From Cryptosporangium arvum DSM 44712 (GTDB lineage Bacteria > Actinomycetota > Actinomycetes > Mycobacteriales > Cryptosporangiaceae): a stretch of DNA of 64,000 bases. Below, in pieces: positions 23,813-32,388 of this stretch. Position 1 is the stretch's first letter; each line of letters opens with the position of its first letter. Location of the stretch: positions 8,591,913-8,655,912 of the forward strand of contig NZ_KK073874.1 of assembly GCF_000585375.1 (NCBI RefSeq), given 5' to 3'. The position numbers were made by a program, and so were the translations under genes. The notes below the pieces were generated by a model. It saw only the letters and a list, made by a program, of their open reading frames with translations, was not told where the DNA came from and searched no databases.

Positions 23813-25432
23813 TCAAACCCGGGCCCCGTCCCCCGAAGGGTCCCCCGAGGGTTCCTCCGCAGCGTCGTCCGGCTCCGACGGTTCCGTCCCAGCGGCGTCC
23901 GCGCCGCTAGCCTGCTGGCGCCGCGGCAGGAACAGCAGCGCGACGATCGCGCCGAGCCACGCGACCACCGCCGAGCCCACCGCGGTCAGATGCATGGCGT
24001 CCACGAACGCGTCCTTGGCCGCGTCGACGAGCGCCAGCGCGTCCCGGGCCGACGACGGGGCGGAAGCGACCAGACGACCGGCCGCTTCGAGCGCGCCGCC
24101 GATCGACTCCCCCGCGTCGTCGCGGGCGGCCGCGGGGAGCACGTCGACGGCGTCGCCCAGGTGCGAGCGGTAGGACGCCGAGAGCAGCGACCCCATGATC
24201 GCGACGCCGAGCGCGCCACCGACCATCCGGACCGTGTTGTTCACCGCCGAGCCCGCCCCGGCCCGGTCCCGCGGCACCGCCGACATCACCGCCTCGGTGG
24301 CCGGCGCCATCGCGTTGCCCATGCCGAAGCCGAGCGCGAACACGATGATCTCGATGACCCAGATCGGGGTGTCGCGGCCGACGAACGTGTACGCGCCGAG
24401 GGCGGCGCCGACGAGCGTCATGCCGAACGCGACCACGATCCGGGTGCCGTAGCGCTGCGCCATCGTGGCCGAGCGGGGCGCGGCCAGCGCGATGCCCACC
24501 GCGACCGGCACCACGAGCAGACCGGCCTGCAGCGGCGAGTAGTCGCGCACCGCCTGCCAGAAGTAGGCCAGGAAGAACGTCGCGCCCTGCATGGCGAAGA
24601 AGACCAGGCCGATGCTGACCGCCCCGGCCGAGAACGCGGCGTTGCGGAACAGCGTGACGTCGAGCGACGGGTGGCTGCTGCGTGCCTCGACGAACACGAA
24701 CAGCGCGACGAGCGCGATGCCGCCCAGGATCGGCCCGAGAACGGCCGGCGACCCCCACTCGGTCGTCTCACCGCCGTGGATGATGCCGTAGACCAGCAGC
24801 GACAGACCAGCGATCGAGAGCAGCACCCCGAACGGGTCGATCCGCCCCGGTGAGGGGTCCTTCGACTCCGGCACCACGAGCGCGATCGCGACGACGCCCA
24901 CCAGCACGAACGGCACGTTGACCAGGAAGACCGAGCCCCACCAGAAGTGCTCGAGCAGCAGCCCTCCGGTGACCGGGCCGATCGCGATGCCGATGCCGGA
25001 GAAGCTCGCCCAGATGCCGATCGCCTTGCCGCGCTCGGACGGGTCGAACACGTTCGTGATGACCGAGAGCGTCTGCGGCTGCACCAGCGCCGCGCCGATC
25101 CCCATCAGCGCGCGGGTGCCGATCAGCTGGCCGGGCGTCGAGGCGAACGCGGAGGCCACCGAGGCCAGACCGAACACCACCATGCCGACGACGAGGAACA
25201 GCCGGCGCCCGAACCGGTCCCCGAGCACACCGGCGCTGAACATCAGCCCGGCGAAGACCAGCGTGTACGAGTTGATCGCCCATTCCATCTGGGACTGGGT
25301 GGCGCCCAGATCGGCCTGGATGGTCTTCAGGGCGACGTTGAGGATCGTGTTGTCGAGAATGACGACGAGCAGGCACACCACCAGCACGGCGAGGATCAGC
25401 CAACGGCGGCGATGCACGGTCTGAGCGTCCAC
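23813..25432 (-). CDS. DHA2-family MFS transporter (EmrB/QacA-type drug exporter)
   Basis: A 539-aa inner-membrane protein with 14 predicted helices, the DHA2 pattern. Motif A appears as GVLGDRFGRRLF after helix 2, and the antiporter motif C region as GIGIAIGPVTGGLLLEHFWW in helix 5. The N-terminal DNTILNVALKTI segment is typical of EmrB/QacA proteins. It probably exports cationic or amphipathic compounds using the proton gradient; the substrate is unknown. The C-terminal about 40 residues are hydrophilic and Asp/Glu/Pro-rich. GTG 25432. It separates the YbjN-like gene from the gpmA side of the conserved backbone, so it is probably an insertion. Confidence 0.92.
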   Translation of the reverse strand: MDAQTVHRRRWLILAVLVVCLLVVILDNTILNVALKTIQADLGATQSQMEWAINSYTLVFAGLMFSAGVLGDRFGRRLFLVVGMVVFGLASVASAFASTPGQLIGTRALMGIGAALVQPQTLSVITNVFDPSERGKAIGIWASFSGIGIAIGPVTGGLLLEHFWWGSVFLVNVPFVLVGVVAIALVVPESKDPSPGRIDPFGVLLSIAGLSLLVYGIIHGGETTEWGSPAVLGPILGGIALVALFVFVEARSSHPSLDVTLFRNAAFSAGAVSIGLVFFAMQGATFFLAYFWQAVRDYSPLQAGLLVVPVAVGIALAAPRSATMAQRYGTRIVVAFGMTLVGAALGAYTFVGRDTPIWVIEIIVFALGFGMGNAMAPATEAVMSAVPRDRAGAGSAVNNTVRMVGGALGVAIMGSLLSASYRSHLGDAVDVLPAAARDDAGESIGGALEAAGRLVASAPSSARDALALVDAAKDAFVDAMHLTAVGSAVVAWLGAIVALLFLPRRQQASGADAAGTEPSEPDDAAEEPSGDPSGDGARV

Positions 25433-25469
25433 GGGCCGGACGCTACTGCGCGTTTCTTGTGTCCTGCAA

Positions 25470-25961
25470 CTAGTTGCCGGCCCAGTCGGCGAACGCCTCC
25501 AGGTTCTGCAGCGACTCGCCCCGCTTCACGCGCCAGGCCCACTCACGCCGGATAGCACTGGGAAATCCGATTTCGAGCATCGAATTGAAGCTGTTGTCGG
25601 AGTACTCCAGCACCGCTCCAAGGATGCGGTCGAGCTCGTCCTCGGTGATCGAGGCCAGCGGCAGGCGCCCGGTGAGATATACGTCACCGGCCTTGTCGAT
25701 GCTCCACGAAACCCCGTACATCCGGGCGTTCTTCGTGAGCAGGTAGGAATACAACTCCTCGCGGTTCTCGTCCGGGTGCCGCATGACGAACGCTTCCACG
25801 CGCAGCGAGTGGTCGCCGATCACGAGGTTCGCCAGCGTCTTCTGCTTGCGCGTCCCCGGCAGCGTCACGACGAAATCGCCGCCGGGCGTGCGTTCGTAGT
25901 CGGCTTCCCGGTCCTTCAAGAACGCTTCGAGGACCGCGGTCAGCTCTTCTTTCGTCGCCAC
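25470..25961 (-). CDS. YbjN domain-containing protein (Rv0487-like)
   Basis: A 163-aa protein of the YbjN/type III secretion chaperone-like fold. The N-terminal helix TAVLEAFLKDREADYER is followed by strands with GDFVVTLPG and VEAFVMRHPDENREELYSYL, then LTGRLPLASITEDELDRILG. The molecular role is unknown; in actinobacteria it is always next to mshA, here with only 9 bp between the mshA stop and this gene's start. Probably co-transcribed with or near mycothiol synthesis in other species. Confidence 0.85.
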   Translation of the reverse strand: MATKEELTAVLEAFLKDREADYERTPGGDFVVTLPGTRKQKTLANLVIGDHSLRVEAFVMRHPDENREELYSYLLTKNARMYGVSWSIDKAGDVYLTGRLPLASITEDELDRILGAVLEYSDNSFNSMLEIGFPSAIRREWAWRVKRGESLQNLEAFADWAGN

Positions 25962-25970
25962 GCAACCTCC

Positions 25971-27269
25971 CTAGACGGGGGTCAGATCACCCCGGCGTTG
26001 CCGCATTGCGGCACGGTACCCGTCCAGAAGGCCGTCAGCCGTGCGCTGCCAGGAGAATCGTGCGGCGTGCACCACACCTCCCCGGCCGAGCGCGGCGCGG
26101 TAACGGGGCTCGGCGATCAGCCGGCCGAGCACGCGGGCGTAGTCGCCGGGGTCGTGCGAGCCGACCAGGACGCCGGACACCCCGTCGGCCACCGCGGTCC
26201 TTAAACCGCCGACCGACGCGGCGACGACCGGCGTGCCACAGGCCTGCGACTCGACCGCGACCAGCCCGAACGACTCGTTGTGGCTCGGCACGACGGTGAC
26301 GTCGGCGGCGCGGTAGAGCTGCCCCAGCTCGTCGGGCGGGATCGGCGCGAGGAAGCGGATCAGGTCGCTGACGCCGAGCGACGACGCGAGCCGCCGCAGC
26401 GCCGCGGGCTCGCCCATGCCGTTGCCGCTGGCCCCGCCGCACACGACGACGGTCAGCGACCGGCGCAGCGACGGGTCGGCCGCGACCAGTTCGGCGGCGG
26501 ACCGCACCAGGATGTCCGGTGCCTTCAGCGGCTGGATGCGCCCCACGAACAGCAGCACGGTGCCGTCCTCGGGCAGGCCGAAGTGCCGCCGGGCCACCCG
26601 CCGGTCACCCGGCTGGAACCGCCCCAGGTCGACGCCGGGCGACACTGTCGCGACGCGGGCGGCGTCGGCGCCGTAGAGGTCGACGAGCTGGCGCGCCTCG
26701 GCCGGGGTGTTGGCCACCAACAGGTCGGAGTCGGCGACGACCTGCTCCTCGCCGAGCACCCGGCTGGCGGGTTCCGGGCGGTCGCCGTCGGCCAGCGCCG
26801 CGTTCTTCACCTTGGCGAGCGTGTGCGCCGAGTGCACGAGCGGCACGCCCCACCGCATCCGGGCGAGCGCGCCCACCTGCCCCGAGAGCCAGTAGTGCGA
26901 GTGCACGAGGTCGTACCAGCCGGGTTCCTGGTGCGCTTCGGCCTCCAGCACCGCGCCGGAGAACGCGCACAGCTGGCCGGGTAGTTCGTCGCGCCCGAGC
27001 CCCTCGTACGGGCCGGCCGGAACGTGCCGGACCAGCACTCCGGGCGTCATCTCGACGACCGGGGGCAGGTCGGACGAGGTGGCCCTGGTGAAGATCTCGA
27101 CCTGGACACCGGCACCGGCCAGGCGCCGGGAGACCTCCGCGACGTAGACGTTCAGCCCGCCGGCGTCGCCGGTTCCTGGTTGGTCTAGCGGAGAGGTATG
27201 GAGTGTGATCGTCGCGACCCGGCGTGGCAACTCTCGTCCGTCCCGTTGCCGGCGAGTCGAAAACGACAC
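25971..27269 (-). CDS. mshA: D-inositol-3-phosphate glycosyltransferase (mycothiol synthesis)
   Basis: About 432 aa from GTG 27269, chosen because GGGGAGAG lies just upstream; in-frame starts up to 27359 would give a longer leader. It transfers GlcNAc from UDP-GlcNAc to 1-D-myo-inositol 3-phosphate, the first step of mycothiol synthesis. It is a GT-B (GT4) fold: N-terminal [27 protein letters not shown], linker strand [13 protein letters not shown], and C-terminal nucleotide-sugar site [20 protein letters not shown]. Family, length and the YbjN-like neighbour all agree. Divergent from the SDR gene at 27383. Confidence 0.95.
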   Translation of the reverse strand: MSFSTRRQRDGRELPRRVATITLHTSPLDQPGTGDAGGLNVYVAEVSRRLAGAGVQVEIFTRATSSDLPPVVEMTPGVLVRHVPAGPYEGLGRDELPGQLCAFSGAVLEAEAHQEPGWYDLVHSHYWLSGQVGALARMRWGVPLVHSAHTLAKVKNAALADGDRPEPASRVLGEEQVVADSDLLVANTPAEARQLVDLYGADAARVATVSPGVDLGRFQPGDRRVARRHFGLPEDGTVLLFVGRIQPLKAPDILVRSAAELVAADPSLRRSLTVVVCGGASGNGMGEPAALRRLASSLGVSDLIRFLAPIPPDELGQLYRAADVTVVPSHNESFGLVAVESQACGTPVVAASVGGLRTAVADGVSGVLVGSHDPGDYARVLGRLIAEPRYRAALGRGGVVHAARFSWQRTADGLLDGYRAAMRQRRGDLTPV

Positions 27270-27382
27270 CCCGCACTCTCCCCTCGACACATCCGGTCCG
27301 ACACTACGTAACACTCTCGCCTTCAAGCATCTTCCTGCCCGGGCCGTGACGCACCGCACCGGGCATGCGGCAGGATCGAGTC

Positions 27383-28144
27383 ATGAGTAACCCGAGGCCG
27401 GTTGCGGTAGTCACCGGCGCCAGCAGTGGAATCGGAGCCGCGAGCGCCCGGCGGCTGGCCGCCGAGGGCTATCAGGTCGCGCTCGGGGCGCGACGACGGG
27501 ACCGGCTGGACGCGCTCGCCGCCGAGATCGACGGGGTCGCGCTCACGCTCGACGTCACCGACGAGGCCTCGGTCGCCGCGTTCGCCGAGGCCGTCGAGGC
27601 CCTCCCCGGCCCGCTCGAAGTGCTGCTCAACAACGCCGGCGGGGCGAAGGGCCAGGAGCCGATCGAGGTCACCGACCCGGCCGACTGGCAGTGGATGTAC
27701 GAGGTCAACGTGATCGGCACACTGCGGGTCACCAAGGCGCTGCTGCCCGCGCTGAAGGCCGCAGAGTCCGCGCACGTCGTGCTGATGTCGTCGACCGCCG
27801 GGCACGGCGTCTACGAGGGCGGCGCCGGCTACACCGGGGCCAAGCACGCGATAAATGCGTTCTCCGAGACGCTGCGGCTGGAGCTGAACGGGCTGCCGAT
27901 CCGGGTGACCGAGATCGCACCCGGCATGGTTCGCACGGACGAGTTCTCGAAGGTCCGGTTCGGCGGCGACGAGGCCCGCGCCGAGAAGGTGTACGAGGGG
28001 GTCGCGGAGCCGCTGACCGCGGAGGACGTCGCCGACGTCGTCGGGTGGGCGGTGACCCGGCCGCGTCACGTCGACATCGACCTGGTGGTGGTCCGGCCGG
28101 TCGCGCAGGCGGCCAATCACAAGGTGCACCGGGTCAAACCGTGA
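27383..28144 (+). CDS. SDR family oxidoreductase (Rv0484c-like)
   Basis: A 253-aa classical short-chain dehydrogenase. The N-terminal cofactor motif is VTGASSGIGAASA, followed by LLNNAGG. Catalytic Ser and Tyr-x-x-x-Lys appear in VLMSSTAGHG and GYTGAKHAIN. An Arg-rich patch after strand 2 (GARRRDRL) favours NADP(H). The substrate is unknown. Start ATG 27383. The stop TGA overlaps the GTG start of the downstream methyltransferase-like gene, so translation is probably coupled. Divergent from mshA with about 113 bp between starts. Confidence 0.92.
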   Translation: MSNPRPVAVVTGASSGIGAASARRLAAEGYQVALGARRRDRLDALAAEIDGVALTLDVTDEASVAAFAEAVEALPGPLEVLLNNAGGAKGQEPIEVTDPADWQWMYEVNVIGTLRVTKALLPALKAAESAHVVLMSSTAGHGVYEGGAGYTGAKHAINAFSETLRLELNGLPIRVTEIAPGMVRTDEFSKVRFGGDEARAEKVYEGVAEPLTAEDVADVVGWAVTRPRHVDIDLVVVRPVAQAANHKVHRVKP

Positions 28145-28956
28145 AACGGGCTCCGCGGCTGGCGGCCGGGCGCGCTCGCGCGCTGGGTCTGCCCACCCGG
28201 GGCACCACGAACCCCAACCGGCTGCGCCGGATGGACCGGTGGCTCGTCGACACCCAGCCGCTACCGCCGTCCCCGCTGGTGGTCGACCTGGGATACGGCT
28301 CGTCGCCGGTGACGACCGTGGAGCTCTACGGTCGGCTGCGTGCGCGCAGGCCCGACGTCCGGGTCGTCGGGCTGGAGCTGGACGGCGAGCGGGTCGCCGC
28401 GGCGGCGGACGCGGCCGAGCCGCCGGCGTTGACGTTCCGGCGCGGCGGTTTCGAGCTGGCCGGGCTGCGGCCCGCGGTGGTGCGTGCGGCGAACGTCCTG
28501 CGTCAGTACGAGGAGGCGGCCGCAGCCGACGCGTGGCGGACGCTGTGCGGCGGCCTGGCGCCCGGCGGGCTGCTGATCGACGGGACCTGCGACGAGCTGG
28601 GGCGGATCGGCGGCTGGGTCGCGCTCGGGCCGGAGGGACCGCGCACGCTGACGTTCGCGGTGCGGGTGGCCTCGCTGGACCGGCCGTCGACGCTGGCCGA
28701 GCGGCTGCCCAAAGCGCTGATCCACCGGAACGTGCCCGGTGAGCGGGTGCACGCGCTGCTCGTCGCGTTCGACGCCGCCTGGGACGCCGCCGCCCCGATG
28801 GCCCCGTTCGGCCCCCGCCAGCGCTGGATCGACGCGGTGTCCCGGCTGGCCGCCGACGGCTGGCCGGTGCTGGACAGCGTCCGCCGGTGGCGGCTGGGCG
28901 AACTCACGCTCCCGTGGGAGTCAGTAGCGCCCCTTGCCGAGCTCGACGCCGACTAG
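28141..28956 (+). CDS. Class I SAM-dependent methyltransferase-like protein
   Basis: A 271-aa Rossmann-type protein. Motif I is VVDLGYGSSPVTTVEL, the acidic residue at the end of strand 2 is in VVGLELDGERV, and GGLAPGGLLIDGTCDEL is the strand-4 region. The motif I glycines fit SAM binding, but the usual substrate-side motifs cannot be matched to a known methyltransferase. It begins at GTG 28141, overlapping the SDR stop codon. The last 36 bp overlap the 3' end of the convergent murB gene. Function unknown; coupling to the SDR suggests a shared pathway. Confidence 0.75.
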   Translation: MKRAPRLAAGRARALGLPTRGTTNPNRLRRMDRWLVDTQPLPPSPLVVDLGYGSSPVTTVELYGRLRARRPDVRVVGLELDGERVAAAADAAEPPALTFRRGGFELAGLRPAVVRAANVLRQYEEAAAADAWRTLCGGLAPGGLLIDGTCDELGRIGGWVALGPEGPRTLTFAVRVASLDRPSTLAERLPKALIHRNVPGERVHALLVAFDAAWDAAAPMAPFGPRQRWIDAVSRLAADGWPVLDSVRRWRLGELTLPWESVAPLAELDAD

Positions 28957-29970
28957 GTGGGGTTCGGGCACGAGCGTCACGCCGTAGGCGCCCTGGACGC
29001 CGGCGACGATCTCCTCGGCGAGGTCGAGCAGCGCCGCGGTGGTGCCGTCGCCGCGGTTGGTGAGCGCGAGCGTGTGCTTCGTCGAGATGCCGACGCCGTC
29101 GCGTCCGTAGCCGCGCCGGAACCCCGCGCGCTCGATCAGCCAGGCCGCCGACGTCTTCACCCGGCCGCCGGGCGCGTCCCATCGCGGCGGGGCCTCCGGC
29201 GCCCGGATCTCCAGGTCGGCGAACACCTCGGGGTCGAGCACGGGGTTGGTGAAGAACGAACCCACGCTGCGGGTGTCGGGGTCGTCGGGGTCGAGCACCA
29301 TGCCCTTGCTCCGGCGCAGCCCGAGAACGGCGTCGCGGACGTCCCCGAGCGGAGCCACGCCACCGGCGGGCACACCGAGCACCCGGGTCAGCTCCCCGTA
29401 CCGCAGCGGACGTGATTCCAGGCTCGGCCGCAGGCGGAACCGCACCGAGAGCACCACGTACTGCTCGGTCTGCTTGAACGTGGAGTGCCGGTAGCCGAAC
29501 CCGCACTCCTCCGCCGAGAGCTGCACGATCTCGCCCTGCACCCGGTCGTACGCGGTGACGTCGATGAGCACCTCGGAGATCTCGGCCCCGTACGCCCCGA
29601 CGTTCTGGATCGGCGTCGCGCCGGTCGAGCCGGGGATGCCGGAGAGGCATTCGAGCCCCGACCACCCCTCGACGACGCTCTGCTCGACGAGCGCGTCCCA
29701 GTCGTGCCCGGCCTGCACGGTGAGCTCGATGTCGTCACCACGCCGGGTGGCCACCACGCCGTCCGACCGCACCAGGACGACCGTCCCGGCGAACCCCTCG
29801 TCGGCGATCACGACGTTGCTGCCCCCGGCCAGCACGAGCAGCGGCCGTCCGGTGGCGTCGGCCAGGCGGACCGACTCGGCGATCTCGGAGGCGTCAGCGG
29901 CCGTGACGAGGGTGGCTGCCGGACCGCCCAGACCGATAGTGGTCAGGGGAGCCAGGGAAGGGTCGCTCAC
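28921..29970 (-). CDS. murB: UDP-N-acetylenolpyruvoylglucosamine reductase
   Basis: About 349 aa from GTG 29970 (GVSDPSLAPLTTIGLGG is the natural N-terminus; a start at 30078 would add an unsupported leader). It reduces the enolpyruvyl group to form UDP-MurNAc, an early peptidoglycan step, using FAD and NADPH. The FAD-domain motifs are VLAGGSNVVIADEG and SGIPGSTGATPIQNVGAYG, the latter with the conserved Tyr. The C-terminal catalytic region has GSFFTNPVL (active-site Ser) and the terminal Glu in LVPEPHLVGVELG. The insertion pattern fits type I MurB. Confidence 0.95.
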   Translation of the reverse strand: MSDPSLAPLTTIGLGGPAATLVTAADASEIAESVRLADATGRPLLVLAGGSNVVIADEGFAGTVVLVRSDGVVATRRGDDIELTVQAGHDWDALVEQSVVEGWSGLECLSGIPGSTGATPIQNVGAYGAEISEVLIDVTAYDRVQGEIVQLSAEECGFGYRHSTFKQTEQYVVLSVRFRLRPSLESRPLRYGELTRVLGVPAGGVAPLGDVRDAVLGLRRSKGMVLDPDDPDTRSVGSFFTNPVLDPEVFADLEIRAPEAPPRWDAPGGRVKTSAAWLIERAGFRRGYGRDGVGISTKHTLALTNRGDGTTAALLDLAEEIVAGVQGAYGVTLVPEPHLVGVELGKGRY

Positions 29971-30076
29971 GCCTGGAACGATACGGCTCGACCACGGATT
30001 GTCGACGGCCCGCCCGGGGTATCGGATCGGCGGACACCTACGCTTGTCCCAAGTACCCACCACGACAGGACGCGAC

Positions 30077-30841
30077 ATGAGCGACAGCCGCCCGAACGCG
30101 GAGTTCTGGCTGGACAGTCTGCGGCGCGAAGGCGCTGCTTTCCGCGCGGCGCTGACCCCGGAGACGCTCGACTCGCCGGTGCCGTCCTGTCCGGAGTGGA
30201 ACGTGGGTCAGCTGGTGGCGCACCTCGGCGCCGTCTACCGGCGTCACGGGGCCCACGTGGGGCGCGGCGTCACGTCGGACCCCGGCGGGTCGATCGACAC
30301 CGGGGCCGCCCCGGCCGGCCCGGCCGTCATCGAATGGTGGGACGAATCGTTCCGGCTGATCCTGGCCGCGCTCGAGGCGACCGATCCCGGTTCTCCGGCG
30401 TGGAACTGGTCGATCGTGCAGGACAAGACCGCGAAGTTCTGGTTCCGCCGGATGGCGCAGGAGACCGCCGTGCACCGCTGGGACGCCCAACTCGGGGCGG
30501 GCGCCGCGTTGACCGAGCCGATCGAGACCCGGCTGGCGGTCGACGGCGTCGACGAGGTGCTCGACACGTGGCTGCCGTCCAAGCACGACTGGGACCCCGA
30601 AGGCCAGCGCGGGGTCGTGACCCTTCGCACCACCGACGCCGACGCGCACTGGGCCGTGCGGCTGCGTGGCGTCGGGATCTCGCTGCTCGACACCGGCACG
30701 GTGTTCGACGACTCGCCGCACGCCCAGAGCGCGGTGAGCGGCTCGGCCAGCGACCTGCTGCTCGCGCTGTGGGGCCGGGTGCCGTTCTCGGTGCTCACGG
30801 TCGAGGGCAACCCCGAGCTACCCCAGGTGCTGATCCGCTAG
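30077..30841 (+). CDS. Maleylpyruvate isomerase family mycothiol-dependent enzyme (MDMPI, DinB fold)
   Basis: A 254-aa protein of the TIGR03083/MDMPI group. SCPEWNVGQLVAHLGAVYR and RRMAQETAVHRWDAQ supply the His and the Glu/His that ligate the metal in the DinB-like four-helix bundle. The C-terminal half is the second MDMPI domain, starting near VDGVDEVLDTWLPS. Such enzymes use mycothiol as thiol cofactor for isomerisation or S-transfer; the specific substrate is unknown. ATG 30077 is divergent from murB. The last 24 bp overlap the convergent Lrp gene. Confidence 0.85.
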   Translation: MSDSRPNAEFWLDSLRREGAAFRAALTPETLDSPVPSCPEWNVGQLVAHLGAVYRRHGAHVGRGVTSDPGGSIDTGAAPAGPAVIEWWDESFRLILAALEATDPGSPAWNWSIVQDKTAKFWFRRMAQETAVHRWDAQLGAGAALTEPIETRLAVDGVDEVLDTWLPSKHDWDPEGQRGVVTLRTTDADAHWAVRLRGVGISLLDTGTVFDDSPHAQSAVSGSASDLLLALWGRVPFSVLTVEGNPELPQVLIR

Positions 30842-31288
30842 CGGGGTGATGACCGGGTTGCGGGTGTGCTGGTAGATCACCGAACTGTTGAAGCCGACGA
30901 CCTCCCGGCGTCCGCTGAGCCGGTCCATCAGGAAGTTGTGCATCGCGTCGACGTCGGGCACGGCGACGTGGAGCAGGAAATCGTCGCGGCCGGCGACCAC
31001 GTAGACCGAGAGCACCTCCGGTAGCGCCGCCGCGTAGCTCTTGAAGCCCTCGATGACGCCGCGGTTGAGCGGCCGCACCTGCACCGAGATCAACGCCTGG
31101 ACGTGCCGGTTGAGCGCGGCCAGGTCGACCCCGGCGTGGAAGCCGGTGAGCACGCCGGACGCGCGGAGCGCACGGACCCGCTCCAGGCACGTCGACGGCG
31201 CGATGCCGACCGCGGCGGCGAGCTCGCGGTTGGTCTGCCGTGCGTCGCGCTGCAGATGGGCCAGGATCGCCGAATCGAGTTCGTCCAC
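30818..31288 (-). CDS. Lrp/AsnC family transcriptional regulator
   Basis: A 156-aa regulator. An N-terminal helix-turn-helix (LDSAILAHLQRDARQTNREL, then AAVGIAPSTCLERVRAL) is followed by an RAM ligand-binding domain (SVYVVAGRDDFLLHVAVPD) that senses amino acids and forms octamers. It is divergent from the valine/leucine dehydrogenase gene with 77 bp between, the classic arrangement of a BkdR/Lrp-type activator and its amino-acid catabolic target. The operator-like repeats at 31310-31349 support direct control. Confidence 0.93.
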   Translation of the reverse strand: MDELDSAILAHLQRDARQTNRELAAAVGIAPSTCLERVRALRASGVLTGFHAGVDLAALNRHVQALISVQVRPLNRGVIEGFKSYAAALPEVLSVYVVAGRDDFLLHVAVPDVDAMHNFLMDRLSGRREVVGFNSSVIYQHTRNPVITPLADQHLG

Positions 31289-31309
31289 GACCGGGATTCT
31301 GCCTCAAAG

Positions 31310-31349
31310 CCGAATTTCGTTCGGCGAATCGGTTCGAAGCCCGTTCGAA
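31310..31349. promoter_or_regulatory. Candidate Lrp operator between lrp and the dehydrogenase
   Basis: The 77-bp divergent region contains CCGAA-N5-TTCGG (31310-31324) and two TTCGAA palindromes whose starts are 11 bp apart (31333-31338, 31344-31349). Helically phased AT-richer repeats are typical of Lrp sites. The match is by pattern, not to a known consensus. Confidence 0.5.
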
Positions 31350-31365
31350 CGCCTAGCTTCGTCGC

Positions 31366-32388
31366 ATGTTCACGCATGAAGAACTCCACGTGCGGGCCGG
31401 TCGGCGCACCGGGCTCCCGATCGTCGTCGCGATCCACTCCACCGCGCTGGGCCAGGCGCTCGGCGGCTGCCGGCTCTGGCACTACGACGACTGGCGCGAC
31501 GGCGTCGAGGACGCGCTGCGCCTCTCGGCCGCGATGACCGCGAAGAACGCGCTGGCCGGGCTGGCCAACGGTGGCGGCAAGACCGTCGTGCCGCTGCCGC
31601 CGGGGCTGACCCTCGACGCCGGGGCCCGACGCGACCTCCTCCATGACGTGGGGGACGCGGTCGCGGCGCTCGACGGGCGCTACGGCACCGGACCGGACGT
31701 CGGCACCGGCGCGGACGACATGGTGGTGATCGGCGAGCGCACCCCGCACGTGTTCTGCCGGCCGGTCGCGCACGGGGGTAGCGGCAGCTCGTCCCCCGGA
31801 ACGGCGGCCGGTGTGATCGCGGCGCTGCGGGCCACGGTCGCTCGCCTCGACGGCCGGGCCGACCTGGGTGGACACACGTTCGCGGTGGTCGGCCTCGGGT
31901 CGGTCGGCGCCGACGTCGCCCGGCGCCTCGCCGCCGCCGGAGCCCACCTCGTGGTGTCCGACGTCCGCACCGAGGCGAAAGCGCTGGCCGACGAGCTCGG
32001 AGCGAGCTGGACCTCCCCCGAGGACGCGCTCACCGCCGAGGTGGACGTCGTGACCCCCGCGGCGCTGGGCGGCGTGCTGACGCCGGACCTGGTGCCGCGC
32101 CTACGCTGCCGGGCGATCGTCGGGCCGGCGAACAACCAGCTCTCGTCGCCGGAGGTCGCCGGGCTGCTGCACGAGCGGGGTGTCCTCTGGGCCCCGGACT
32201 ACGTCGCCAGCGCCGGCGGCATCGTCCACGCGATCGCGTCGGAGCTCTACGGCGAGTCGCCGGACGTGGTCGCGCGGCGGATCGATCGCATCGAGGCCAC
32301 GCTCGGACAGATCTACACGCTCCCCGGCACACCCGCGGAGGCGGCCGAGCGGCTCGTGGCCGACCGGCTCAGCTCAGGAACTCACTGA
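31366..32388 (+). CDS. Glu/Leu/Phe/Val dehydrogenase (valine or leucine dehydrogenase type)
   Basis: A 340-aa amino-acid dehydrogenase, the short (leucine/valine/phenylalanine) class. Substrate-binding and catalytic Lys residues lie in AAMTAKNALAGL and NGGGKTVVPLP, and the catalytic Asp in GTGADDMVV. The NAD domain has VVGLGSVGADVARRL. It deaminates branched-chain or aromatic amino acids to 2-oxo acids with NAD+. The 2-oxo acids feed branched-chain fatty acids or catabolism. The divergent Lrp regulator supports amino-acid-induced expression. The final 20 bp overlap the convergent hydrolase gene. Confidence 0.92.
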   Translation: MFTHEELHVRAGRRTGLPIVVAIHSTALGQALGGCRLWHYDDWRDGVEDALRLSAAMTAKNALAGLANGGGKTVVPLPPGLTLDAGARRDLLHDVGDAVAALDGRYGTGPDVGTGADDMVVIGERTPHVFCRPVAHGGSGSSSPGTAAGVIAALRATVARLDGRADLGGHTFAVVGLGSVGADVARRLAAAGAHLVVSDVRTEAKALADELGASWTSPEDALTAEVDVVTPAALGGVLTPDLVPRLRCRAIVGPANNQLSSPEVAGLLHERGVLWAPDYVASAGGIVHAIASELYGESPDVVARRIDRIEATLGQIYTLPGTPAEAAERLVADRLSSGTH

